Below are positions 1 to 7,344 of a stretch of DNA of 57,407 nt, one piece after another. A program made the translations under genes and the position numbers. This DNA is from Planctomycetota bacterium (lineage in GTDB: Bacteria; Planctomycetota; Phycisphaerae; WQYP01). The notes below the pieces were generated by a model, which saw nothing but the letters and a program-made list of their open reading frames with translations, searched no databases and was not told the DNA's origin. The stretch's first letter is position 1. Every line of letters starts with the position of its first letter. The DNA lies in assembly GCA_021851715.1 (NCBI GenBank), contig JAJZCR010000017.1, positions 1 to 57,407 of the forward strand, in the 5' to 3' direction.

Positions 1-150
1 CCCATTATAAACCCGCTCCACGCAGCATCAACTATTAAAATTGCTTGCTGCAACCGTTGTAGAGTCCGCTATGAAAGGTTTCCACTCCGTGCATCAGCTA
101 CTTCACATCGGCCTCACCTTTCACGAGCCTTCCTTGGCGCAATCCCCGTT
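1..150 (-). repeat. Left-edge copy of the RHS-cassette promoter repeat
   Basis: These bases match 3858-4013 closely, including the ends ('cccattataa' and 'caatccccgttttgttccc'). They are the region upstream of an RHS tip cassette. The minus-strand promoter (-10 TATAAT at 4-9, -35 TTGATG at 26-31, spacer 16) is identical in layout to those at 1336-1363 and 3861-3888. The gene it would drive lies beyond the left end of the window, so a further cassette is predicted there. Confidence 0.75.
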
Positions 151-175
151 TTGTTCCCGAATTTCGCGCCCCGCT

Positions 176-748
176 TCATATGGAGAGCTGTGGAATGCTG
201 CCGCTCCAATAAATCCTCATGTCGGGCATGCTCGAAGCAGGGAGCACCAGCCGAATATCTCGGTCCCATTCCTGGCCAAGTGCCCCGCCCAGCGCCGCAT
301 CATCGACCGGGCGGGCCACGAGGAAGCAGTAGGCACCCGAGCCCATCGTCGAACGCAGAGCCAAGGGAACGCGGATTTCCGCGCCTATCGGCGCGAATAC
401 CCGTGCGCGATCCGCAAGCACGTAGAAAAGCGGAGGGTGAAACAGGTCTATTTCCTCCGATAGAACGATCTCCGGCTGCAGAACAGCGGTCCCGAAAACC
501 GGCTTTAACGTGATGATTAATGCCGCGACCGCGCCTATCTGCCGCTCGCCAATCGCTGCGGCCAGCTCGGCAAGAGCCGCTACCGCCAGCGATACGTTAT
601 CAGTGGACCAGGTGGCCCACGCGATTTTCGGAAAAATCCGATCACCCCCACCCTGGTAAAAACCTTGAGAAATGAGGTCCCTCCCGAGCGCGGTTCCGAC
701 GCCGTCGAGCCATGTGGAAATGTGTTGGCCAACCTCATCTTTAGTCAT
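176..748 (-). CDS. Candidate immunity protein of RHS cassette C (unknown family)
   Basis: 190-residue protein that I do not recognise. The ATG at 748 overlaps the stop of the RHS tip gene at 745 (ATGA), which implies translational coupling; this decided the start, although the frame is open further upstream. It has no signal peptide or clear membrane segment. The middle (about residues 50-90) is Ala-rich and helical in character, and the C-terminal half contains the hydrophobic run GAYCFLVARPVDDAALGG. Its place directly after a toxin-like C-terminal domain, and the lack of a counterpart in the other cassettes, fit a cognate immunity protein. That role is inferred from position only. Confidence 0.6.
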   Translation of the reverse strand: MTKDEVGQHISTWLDGVGTALGRDLISQGFYQGGGDRIFPKIAWATWSTDNVSLAVAALAELAAAIGERQIGAVAALIITLKPVFGTAVLQPEIVLSEEIDLFHPPLFYVLADRARVFAPIGAEIRVPLALRSTMGSGAYCFLVARPVDDAALGGALGQEWDRDIRLVLPASSMPDMRIYWSGSIPQLSI

Positions 749-1326
749 CGAGGTGCCGCCCATCCCCACGACTGAAGCCATTCCCGCTGGGCGTTCGTAA
801 TGTTGGTCGAGCCACCCTGCGGCGGATGTTTCCAACTGCCGTCCCTATTCAGCGACGAACCGTTCGAAAAATGCACATTGTCCTGCCCGTCCGGAATCGG
901 TGGCGGATTGAATCCGGCCCATGGCGAAACACCCAGCGACGGCACACCCGGCGTTGATGGAATGGGAACCGATTCAGGCGTCGGATACGCCAGCGGTTGA
1001 ACGCCGGTCCCCACGCTCCAACCGGGCGAGATTACCATCGAATCAGTACCCATCGCGTCCACCAATCCCACCGGATCACTCCCCACAAATTGATACGTAT
1101 CCGCACCGTTGATGTTGAGCGCGTTCGGCGACAAGCCGAAGCCATTTGTCGCATCGACCGCACGAAATCCCGTCCCGAGACTTCGGGATTGCGCCGCAGC
1201 GCCAGGACAATTCATCTCACCGGCAGGAATGCCCGTGCCACCTTGGGGGTACTCAGCGGTGACGCGGCAGGCCCTCGCCGCCGGCCGCGGTCCGGGTTCG
1301 GAAGTTGTTTCAATCGTCGCTACCAT
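745..1326 (-). CDS. Orphan RHS C-terminal tip, cassette C (putative toxin)
   Basis: 193-residue protein. Residues 1 to about 85 are nearly identical to the start of the gene at 3024-3851 and end in the RHS core signature NINGADTYQFVGSDPVGLVD. The following roughly 100 residues are unique, Pro-rich, and end with DGSWKHP...NAQREWLQSWGW, a tail of the kind seen in small polymorphic-toxin domains. None of the YD-repeat shell of a full RHS protein is present. ATG 1326 is chosen because it lies 9 nt after the conserved -10 box; an in-frame upstream start at 1353 would lie before the promoter. Toxin activity and target are not evident from the sequence. Confidence 0.65.
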   Translation of the reverse strand: MVATIETTSEPGPRPAARACRVTAEYPQGGTGIPAGEMNCPGAAAQSRSLGTGFRAVDATNGFGLSPNALNINGADTYQFVGSDPVGLVDAMGTDSMVISPGWSVGTGVQPLAYPTPESVPIPSTPGVPSLGVSPWAGFNPPPIPDGQDNVHFSNGSSLNRDGSWKHPPQGGSTNITNAQREWLQSWGWAAPR

Positions 1327-1363
1327 AATACGCCCATTATAAACCCGCTCCACGCAGCATCAA
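1058..1363 (-). repeat. 306-bp direct repeat (RHS core end plus promoter), copy C
   Basis: Aligns without gaps to 3583-3888 at a constant offset of 2525 bases. From about 1101 to 1342 the two copies differ at only a few positions (for example around 1142-1148). The unit contains the conserved 5' part of the RHS tip gene, the start codon and the promoter. It is the probable recombination substrate for gaining or swapping C-terminal modules. Confidence 0.85.
1336..1363 (-). promoter_or_regulatory. Promoter of RHS cassette C
   Basis: On the minus strand: -35 TTGATG (1363-1358), 16-base spacer, -10 TATAAT (1341-1336), then 9 bases to ATG 1326. Expected transcription start is at or within about three bases of the start codon, leaving no room for a ribosome binding site. 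The same arrangement is kept at 3861-3888. Confidence 0.65.
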
Positions 1364-1384
1364 CCATTACAATTTCCCCCGCCG

Positions 1385-1780
1385 CTACAGCCGCCCCATA
1401 CCCAGTCCGGCCGTGATAGCCGGCAGGAAGGCTGTGATGAACGTGGCCCAGATCGAGACGCCCACAGACAGTTCCAGCCAGGCCAGAGCCGGTTCAACCC
1501 GGCACCCAGCGGACAGCGGCCCGTACGCCCGCGCCCGGGCCACCAGCAACGCCGCCACGGCCAACGGCAGCATAGCCAGCCCCGCCAACCAGAATACTGC
1601 CCAGGCAACAACGCCGAAAATTTCGCCGAGCACCCAGCGGGGAGCGAATGAGGCCACGTAGCCCGAGTGGGCCGTTAGCGCCCACACGGCAGTAGGGAAC
1701 ATCACCAGACACGCTCCACTTCCCGCAAGCAGCATCCACACCAAGCCCACCGGCTGTCCTTTCAGGGGTGTTGCGTTCAT
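1385..1780 (-). CDS. Small integral membrane protein (RHS cassette B accessory)
   Basis: 131 residues with about four hydrophobic segments (roughly 10-33, 45-62, 62-80 and 97-125). Start at ATG 1780 (MNATPLKGQP), 25 bases after the stop of the preceding gene; the open frame reaches further up but would overlap that gene deeply. It is the last gene of cassette B, and its stop lies just before the promoter of cassette C. I do not recognise the family. A membrane-bound immunity or helper protein is a positional guess. Confidence 0.5.
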   Translation of the reverse strand: MNATPLKGQPVGLVWMLLAGSGACLVMFPTAVWALTAHSGYVASFAPRWVLGEIFGVVAWAVFWLAGLAMLPLAVAALLVARARAYGPLSAGCRVEPALAWLELSVGVSIWATFITAFLPAITAGLGMGRL

Positions 1781-1805
1781 TTCCTGCGCTCCATATTTTA
1801 CAGCC

Positions 1806-2996
1806 TCATTTGTGCCTGCGACGGCCCCACGTTGGTCCCGCCCCCGCGGCGGTCCCCCGGCCGGGCGATAACAGTCCACACAGGCCAGCGGCAAGCCCGA
1901 TTCCGCGGAACCGTCGCCCTGGGCGAAGCATCGTAATCTGTCCCCACTCTGCCAACAGGCCGCCGCGGTCGAACAGAAAAAAGGGTTGGGCTGCTGCCCT
2001 GTGCCTTGCTCCCGAAACGTCAAGATACAACTTCCAGCCGCGGTTATTAAACAGAAAGACTCGCCCGAAGGGCGGGCCAGACCGTCTGAAATAGGCGATG
2101 CTGGCGAGCACCCGGGCCGCGTTTAGCCCACGCGACAGGTGCCCGACACCAATCGCCAACCGGAACCAGCGCTCGGGTGCCATCCCCCTGCGCCGCGAGT
2201 AGGCTGCGTCCGCCAACGGCCGAAGCTCCCAGGGTGGAGCCCCAGCTAGCGCCAGCGCGGAGGTAAATCGGTGCCGAACCCATCTGCTGGCCGCCACTTC
2301 AGGCAAAGGCCGGGGAGAGCCGACAAACAGGTACGCTGATTTGACCGAGCGCACCCCACCGGGCGAACCCATAGAGCCTAGGCAGAGCAGGCCGAGCGGA
2401 AAAGAAAGACCACTCTTTTGGATGCGGTGGACGATGATACGCTTAGCCCACGCTGGAGCGTAAAGTACGAATGGGCGAATCGGCGTGCCATGGGCCGCAA
2501 ACACATGCACCCAGGAGATTTCCAAAGATCCGGGTGCCCTCTGTCCAAAGGCCAGGAACGGCTCGGCCGGCCTCTGCTCTCGCCTTAGCGGAAAGGCCAC
2601 CACCGCGGAGCGCACCCGGCCCACCAAGGTGAAGCTCAGGGACGCCCCCCTTGGAAAGCCCCCGTATCCGCGTGTGACCGCGATGGAGTCAATTCCTTTC
2701 GGCAGTGCCAGATTGCGGCCGGCGACACACAACTCGCGGGTGAACCGGAACTCAAGCAGGCCACTCATTGCTTGTCGGCTGGATACACGAATGACGTGGC
2801 CTTGCGACCTCACCTCTCGCCCGGACGGCAACACGAGGGCCACAGCCCGTTCCAGTCCCCGGCGTGTCAATTGCCGGGACCACCCGAACGCGCATAACGC
2901 GATAAATACCTCGGCCACAACGATAAACCACACAGCCCTCGAGCGAAGGCAACTCGATGCGGCCGCCTGTGGATTGGCATTTTCACTCGTTGTCAT
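1806..2996 (-). CDS. Membrane-anchored protein downstream of RHS tip B (candidate immunity)
   Basis: 396 residues, unrecognised. One clear transmembrane segment near the N-terminus (about residues 22-40, AVWFIVVAEVFIALCAFGWS) is followed by a large, Arg-rich soluble part of mainly beta character. It starts 27 bases after the stop of the RHS tip at 3024, and the next gene follows at 1780. The last 50 residues are unusually rich in Gly and Arg. Position suggests an immunity or accessory role in cassette B. No catalytic motif is visible. Confidence 0.5.
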   Translation of the reverse strand: MTTSENANPQAAASSCLRSRAVWFIVVAEVFIALCAFGWSRQLTRRGLERAVALVLPSGREVRSQGHVIRVSSRQAMSGLLEFRFTRELCVAGRNLALPKGIDSIAVTRGYGGFPRGASLSFTLVGRVRSAVVAFPLRREQRPAEPFLAFGQRAPGSLEISWVHVFAAHGTPIRPFVLYAPAWAKRIIVHRIQKSGLSFPLGLLCLGSMGSPGGVRSVKSAYLFVGSPRPLPEVAASRWVRHRFTSALALAGAPPWELRPLADAAYSRRRGMAPERWFRLAIGVGHLSRGLNAARVLASIAYFRRSGPPFGRVFLFNNRGWKLYLDVSGARHRAAAQPFFLFDRGGLLAEWGQITMLRPGRRFRGIGLAAGLCGLLSPGRGTAAGAGPTWGRRRHK

Positions 2997-3023
2997 ACGT
3001 CAACAAGCTCCGATTTCGGCTTG

Positions 3024-3851
3024 CTAAGACCCGCCGAGCGAATGGATTAAAGCCTCGATTGCCGCATCGTTCCATGCCGACAACGCACCCTCGATCGCGG
3101 AATCCGATCCGGGAAATACGATATTCTGGTGGGCCTCGCCCGGGAGGTAATGTTCTGGGAAGGTAAAGTGCACGTGTTTAGTGGTGGTTGACTGCCATTC
3201 GGAGTCAGAATAATTGGTCCCGCAGGTGTACGTAAAAACTCGGGTCTTAATAAACGTAACATTTGCATCGTAGGCGTACTGGGCCGATGTCAGGGTCGTG
3301 TCACTTTGCACCAGGTCGAGATTAGCAGCCAAGTCGCTGTACGCTCCCACGAGGGTTAGGGCACTGCCCGCGTACCTGGCCCACATGTTTGCGCTGGGGC
3401 TGTTACCGGTCGTGTAAATCACGCCAAGGCTCTGGGAATAATGGGTGTTGACGTAATATCGGCAGGCACCGTTTGCGCAGGGGAGCTTGTGCGGGGGACC
3501 GCGCCACGCCTCAAGTGGCCCAGGCCCCGTCTGGGGGAGGGCAAAGGGCATACCGGGGAACCAGATCGCTTGCCCGCTCGCATCCACCCTTCCCACCGGA
3601 TCGCCCCCCACAAACTGATACGTATCCGCACCGTTGATGTTGAGCGCGTTCGGCGACAAGCCGAAGCCACTGGTCGCATCGACCGCACGAAATCCCGTCC
3701 CGAGACTTCGGGATTGCGCCGCAGCGCCAGGACAATTCATCTCACCGGCAGGAATGCCCGTGCCACCTTGGGGGTACTCAGCGGTGACGCGGCAGGCCCT
3801 CGCCGCCGGCCGCGGTCCGGGTTCGGAAGTTGTTTCAATCGTCGCTACCAT
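3024..3851 (-). CDS. Orphan RHS C-terminal tip, cassette B (putative toxin)
   Basis: 275 residues. The first roughly 90 match the cassette C protein (MVATIETTSEPGPRPAARAC onward) through NINGADTYQFVGGDPVGRVD. After the ASG end of the core the remaining 185 residues are unique. This tail contains CANGACRYYV, several Asn/Thr/Tyr-rich stretches and paired cysteines, with no transmembrane helix. No known toxin motif is obvious. ATG 3851 sits 9 bases after a perfect TATAAT, as in cassette C. The gene is followed at 27 bases by the 396-residue membrane-anchored protein. Confidence 0.65.
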   Translation of the reverse strand: MVATIETTSEPGPRPAARACRVTAEYPQGGTGIPAGEMNCPGAAAQSRSLGTGFRAVDATSGFGLSPNALNINGADTYQFVGGDPVGRVDASGQAIWFPGMPFALPQTGPGPLEAWRGPPHKLPCANGACRYYVNTHYSQSLGVIYTTGNSPSANMWARYAGSALTLVGAYSDLAANLDLVQSDTTLTSAQYAYDANVTFIKTRVFTYTCGTNYSDSEWQSTTTKHVHFTFPEHYLPGEAHQNIVFPGSDSAIEGALSAWNDAAIEALIHSLGGS

Positions 3852-3888
3852 AATACGCCCATTATAAAACCGCGATGCATTGCATCAA
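3583..3888 (-). repeat. 306-bp direct repeat, copy B
   Basis: Partner of 1058-1363, offset 2525, no gaps. Similarity to the left-edge copy goes on upstream of the promoter to about 4013 (equivalent to 1-150 with an offset near 3857), so the full unit is about 430 bases. Copy C has lost that upstream extension. Confidence 0.85.
3861..3888 (-). promoter_or_regulatory. Promoter of RHS cassette B
   Basis: Minus strand: -35 TTGATG (3888-3883), 16-base spacer, -10 TATAAT (3866-3861), 9 bases to ATG 3851. The hexamers and spacer length equal those of cassette C although part of the spacer sequence differs, which argues for selection on the promoter. Confidence 0.65.
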
Positions 3889-4145
3889 CTATTAAAATTG
3901 CTTGCCGCAACCCCCGCAAGGTCTGCGGTGAAAGGTTTCCACTTCATGCACCAGTTATTTCGCATCGCTTTTCCCGTTCGCGAGCTTTCCTAGGCGCAAT
4001 CCCCGTTTTGTTCCCCACGAGGCCTGAGGTCTATTGCCCCGCACCGTCGCAGAGCATGCACAACCTCGCCACCCACCGGAAATGTGGGGAATTGAAAGCT
4101 TCGCCGAACAGATACGATGGTTTGGATCCTGCCGATATCGATACA

Positions 4146-4325
4146 CTAAACATTAAACTGCTCTAAAACACCGAAAAAAAGACAAAGCAGGGCCACGACC
4201 AAAATAGATTTGTCCGACTGGCTCGCCGACGCTACCGCCGGCTGGGTGGCACCGCAGAACGGACACACCGGTGCCCCCATGCCGATTTGCCTGCCACAAC
4301 TGCCGCAAGGTGTGTTATCTCGCAT
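4146..4325 (-). CDS. Zinc-ribbon protein with truncated TM2-like segment
   Basis: 59 residues. An N-terminal zinc ribbon (CGSCGRQIGMGAPVCPFCG, two CxxC pairs) is followed by a polar linker and one hydrophobic run, SILVVALLCLFFGVL. This run resembles the start of a TM2 domain, where a GxHRFY motif would normally follow, but the frame ends at once. The gene therefore seems cut short near the junction with the next cassette repeat. It follows the 130-residue membrane protein by 28 bases. Possibly an accessory of cassette A, or a remnant. Confidence 0.45.
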   Translation of the reverse strand: MRDNTPCGSCGRQIGMGAPVCPFCGATQPAVASASQSDKSILVVALLCLFFGVLEQFNV

Positions 4326-4353
4326 TGCACGAATCTCGGTCGTGGGTTTTTCA

Positions 4354-4746
4354 TTATAGCTCCTTAAGCGGAGAGTAGTACAGCACGCCGATGATGATTC
4401 CGTCGACCAACGTGCGGGCCACCCCAAACATTGCCGTCGAGGCTGGCAAAACTACCGGCCCCCAAGCTGCACACAGCGGAAGGCTCGCAACGCTAGCCCA
4501 AAGGAAAAGAGGGCGGGCGGGCCTCCAACCCCAAAACAAGCCGATCGTCGCAGCCAGGTCTACGGGGAGCCACACGAGCCAGGCGATAAGACCGGTCCAC
4601 ATGTTTAGCGGATGAGGTTTTGCCAAGTAGTCCCTAAGCGGTTGCGGCAGGTGAGCCCTGCCATAAAAAGCAAATGACAAAATGTAACAAGCGAAACAGG
4701 CCAGTGAAATGCACAGCAGCAGCTTTAACCTGGGCCTTGGCAGCAT
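4354..4746 (-). CDS. Four-helix membrane protein (candidate immunity for RHS tip A)
   Basis: 130 residues with about four hydrophobic segments (roughly 8-26, 50-70, 80-100 and 105-125). Family unknown. It begins 70 bases after the stop of the RHS tip at 4817 and occupies the immunity slot of cassette A. Small polytopic proteins act as immunity proteins for membrane-active toxins in several polymorphic toxin systems. Whether that holds here cannot be read from the sequence. Confidence 0.5.
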   Translation of the reverse strand: MLPRPRLKLLLCISLACFACYILSFAFYGRAHLPQPLRDYLAKPHPLNMWTGLIAWLVWLPVDLAATIGLFWGWRPARPLFLWASVASLPLCAAWGPVVLPASTAMFGVARTLVDGIIIGVLYYSPLKEL

Positions 4747-4816
4747 CGGAATTCATCCATTATCGAAGCGAAGAGCCTTAATTCCATTTTCCGGCAGAGC
4801 CATCCGTGGCAGCCAT

Positions 4817-5431
4817 TTATGGGGGGGGAGGCAGCGAGTGGATAAAGTTATCAACATTTTCCACAAAGTCTTGTCCGTTTTCCTGGTTGAAATGCAGGGC
4901 CTTACGCACGTTATCTTCCCAATGCTGCTTTTGCAGCCAGCTTTCGATCTGGAACCAAAGCGGCGGAGGCGGAACCAGTGGGGATTCGTATGGGCCAGCC
5001 CCGGCGTATGGCGGCAGCGGACCACCGAGGTAAGGATTGGAGTGCCACCGAGAATAATAACCGGCGGACTCTTGCGCCCCGCGCCCCGTCGGATCCACCA
5101 ATCCAACAGGATTCGACATCACAAATTGATACGTATCCGCCCCGTTGATATAACCCGCCGGGTCCTGGCTGATCTCCCGATGAACCGCTCCTGAGGTGTA
5201 TCGGGATTTCGGCTCCTGCCTCAACACAGCCCGGGCCGAACTGTACCAGCGGGCGCGTTCGTAATATAACCCCGTAGCCGGGTCCAGCGGCATGCCTTGA
5301 TAGAGATTGTTCACCATGGGAACCGTGCCGGCACACACCGCCCGGCGATTGCGACTGCCGCCACTATAAAGCCGTGACCCCCGGCCGCGCCCCAATTTCC
5401 AGCCCGAAATTGTTTCACCCAACGCAACCAT
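4817..5431 (-). CDS. Orphan RHS C-terminal tip, cassette A (putative toxin)
   Basis: 204 residues from ATG 5431. This copy keeps more of the RHS core than the others: NNLYQGMPLDPATGLYYERA, then ISQDPAGYINGADTYQFV and PVGLVDPTG. The roughly 85-residue C-terminal domain is unique: it is Pro/Tyr-rich, then a helical WLQKQHWEDNVRKALHFNQE, then a Pro4 end. Its 5' part is only weakly like the B and C copies. A TATAAT box lies about 22 bases upstream on the minus strand, without the conserved -35. Confidence 0.6.
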   Translation of the reverse strand: MVALGETISGWKLGRGRGSRLYSGGSRNRRAVCAGTVPMVNNLYQGMPLDPATGLYYERARWYSSARAVLRQEPKSRYTSGAVHREISQDPAGYINGADTYQFVMSNPVGLVDPTGRGAQESAGYYSRWHSNPYLGGPLPPYAGAGPYESPLVPPPPLWFQIESWLQKQHWEDNVRKALHFNQENGQDFVENVDNFIHSLPPPP

Positions 5432-5600
5432 CAATCCGCCTCAAATACAACGTTGACATTATACCACCGCCACCCAAACACCGCCCACCCCAAGGCCTCG
5501 AACTTTCCGCCGCAGCGATGGGGACATCGCCGGCTACAAAAAAAACGAAACCGCCCGTAGGGGTGTCAACCTATATCAGGACGGGACAGTTAATTCCGTC

Positions 5601-5680
5601 GTCCATCTGCGGTCATCTGCGTCATCTGTGGTTCGATCGTCCTCTGCCTTCGTGTGCCTTCGTGTCCTTGGTGGTTAATT
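5601..5680. repeat. Word-like dispersed repeat, copy 1
   Basis: Contains 'catctgcggtcatctgcg', 'tcctctgcct', 'cgtgtgccttcgtgtcc' and 'ggtggtt' in that order. The same order recurs at 5761-5840 with a few substitutions, and a related block ('ctctgcgtcctctgcgtctc') lies between them. Non-coding repeats of this type are widespread in planctomycete and other genomes. Confidence 0.75.
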
Positions 5681-5760
5681 CCGTCGTTCTCTGCGTCCTC
5701 TGCGTCTCTGCGGTAAAAAAATCGTCGTCGCTCCCGTCTGCCGCCGCGCATGCTGAAAAA

Positions 5761-5840
5761 TCATCTGCGGTCATCTGCGCCATCTGCGGTTCTTCCGTCC
5801 TCTGCCTTTGTGTGCCTTCGTGTCCTTTGTGGTTCAATCC
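5761..5840. repeat. Word-like dispersed repeat, copy 2
   Basis: Second copy of the block at 5601-5680 in the same orientation, with 'catctgcggtcatctgcg', 'tcctctgcct', 'tgtgtgccttcgtgtcc' and 'tgtggtt'. Confidence 0.75.
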
Positions 5841-6433
5841 CCCCGTTTCTCTGTGACTCCCGGCCGCGCCGGGACGGTTCTTCCCGTTGGGGTCCCCCGA
5901 TTCCCGTCTTCGCGACCCGTAGCCGGCTGGATCCCTCCAGCCGTGGCGAACACCAACATCGTCGGCGACCAGCTTTGGCTCTGGTCGTTGACCGGCCAGC
6001 CAACCCTCTCCCACATCTCTCAACTTCAGACCAGTGAGCCGCCAGGCCCTTCCCCTTGGCTATCTTGGCCATCTTGGCCACCTTGAACCTAAGTTGCAAT
6101 AAAGAAATGACTTATGAATATCCCACAACTTGGCCACCTTGCCCCGCTAACTTGGCCATCTTGGCCCTCTTGTCCAACTCCCGTCCGCCGCCATCCGTCA
6201 ATCGGTGTAATCTGCGAAAGGCGTTTATCCCGACAGCTATCGGGATGGATAACCCCGTCGCCCACGCAACGCACAAAAGGACCACAACAGCGCCGCCCGA
6301 GCCTCAAAAATATGTGCTGATCTTGAACATCTTGATAATCTTACCCCCACCCATGGCCACCACCGTGGCCAGTTTCAGCGCCCGGCCAGGCAATGACCTG
6401 GCTGAGGGAGGAAGGCGTTGGGGGCTTTGTACT

Positions 6434-6477
6434 TGCGGCCGGTGACGGCCGCGGTCCCATGGCATCCACCGGCCGCA
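6434..6477. repeat. Inverted repeat (11-bp stems, 22-base loop)
   Basis: TGCGGCCGGTG at 6434-6444 pairs perfectly with CACCGGCCGCA at 6467-6477. No T-run follows on either side, so an intrinsic terminator is not supported. It lies about 100 bases upstream of the nucleosidase-like gene at 6575. Confidence 0.6.
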
Positions 6478-6574
6478 GAGCGGCCTTATGCACCGGCGGA
6501 AAGTTGCATGTTATAGGAACAGACCGTATGTTTTTCCGATGTTGATAGTCAGCACGGACCGATAGAATAAGGCG

Positions 6575-7306
6575 ATGGATACTCAAACGGCTTGTGATAC
6601 CAGAACATTATTAATCCTGACCGCCTTAAAAACGGAATCTCAGGTGGCTCTCTCCGCGGTCAAACAATGGCAGCGGGATACCCCCACGGCCATCCGGTCC
6701 AACGCATACGAAAATATTGTTGTGGAACAGATAGGCATGGGCGGACGGTTCCTTAAAGAGGTTCTACCCCGCTATTACCACAGTCAGGTCACGGGGGTGG
6801 TAACCGCCGGTCTTGCGGGGGCCTGCAGTCCAGACTTGGCGGTGGGCGACCTGGTAATAGACAGCAACTCTCACGAGGCCCTGCGGGTGGAGGAAATCAT
6901 CAATGCGATGTCCAACGGACAACGCTGTTTTATCGGCCCCATTCATACCAGCAAGCACATGGTTGGCGATATCGCCGAGAAAAAGGAACTTTTTGTAAAA
7001 GGCAAATTTATTGCCGTTGATATGGAAAACAAGGCGACCTTCCAATTCGCCCAGCGACGCAATGTGCCGTGGATCGGCATTCGCACCATCAGCGATACCG
7101 CCTTGGATTCCCTTCCCAGCCAGATTGGCCATTTCATCGATCCTTCAGGTAGTGTGCGACCATTGGCCTTGACCATTACCCTGGTATCCAATCCAGGCAT
7201 CATCGGAAATTTGATGCGGCTGGGAAAATCCTCCAATATTGCATCGCGCAAACTTGCCGACGCCATCGGTGCTATTATTCGCTCCGGCTGGCCATTCCAG
7301 GCGTAA
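6575..7306 (+). CDS. Nucleoside phosphorylase-like protein (HpnG/MTA-SAH nucleosidase superfamily)
   Basis: 243 residues of the PNP/UDP phosphorylase superfamily. Visible motifs: GMGG near residue 52, the family signature GLAGACSPDLAVGDLVI near 75-95, and FIAVDMENKATFQFAQ near 147-162, corresponding to the VDMExA ribose-binding motif. The pattern is closest to the hopanoid-associated phosphorylases (HpnG), which cleave adenosylhopane, but 5'-methylthioadenosine/SAH nucleosidase-type activity is also possible. No hopanoid cyclase lies nearby; a GT21-type HpnI-like enzyme is encoded 35 kb away. It stands alone on the plus strand. Confidence 0.7.
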   Translation: MDTQTACDTRTLLILTALKTESQVALSAVKQWQRDTPTAIRSNAYENIVVEQIGMGGRFLKEVLPRYYHSQVTGVVTAGLAGACSPDLAVGDLVIDSNSHEALRVEEIINAMSNGQRCFIGPIHTSKHMVGDIAEKKELFVKGKFIAVDMENKATFQFAQRRNVPWIGIRTISDTALDSLPSQIGHFIDPSGSVRPLALTITLVSNPGIIGNLMRLGKSSNIASRKLADAIGAIIRSGWPFQA

Positions 7307-7344
7307 ACGCCCCCAACCCTGTTCTCATCCGTAACCGGCTTACA

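Larger units (their letters stand above)
5435..6574. other. Gene-free repeat-rich stretch
   Basis: No convincing gene in 1.1 kb on either strand. Contents: two copies of an 80-base word repeat (5601-5680, 5761-5840); tandem 'cttggccatcttggcc' words at about 6056-6085 and 6126-6175; a small palindrome 'atcccgacagctatcgggat' near 6225-6245; and an 11-bp inverted repeat at 6434-6477. Apparent open frames here translate to repetitive strings such as HKGHEG and MAQMTADD, which occur as spurious proteins in many genomes. Confidence 0.7.

Noticed and set aside
1327..1353. Upstream in-frame start of RHS tip C at 1353
   Set aside because: It lies upstream of and across the conserved -10 box (1336-1341), so the codon would not be in the predicted transcript. 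The B copy has no matching upstream start.
5622..6099. Open frames of 60-160 codons across the repeat block
   Set aside because: Their translations are simple repeat strings (HKGHEG, TQRTQR, MAQMTADD), typical of mistranslated non-coding repeats.
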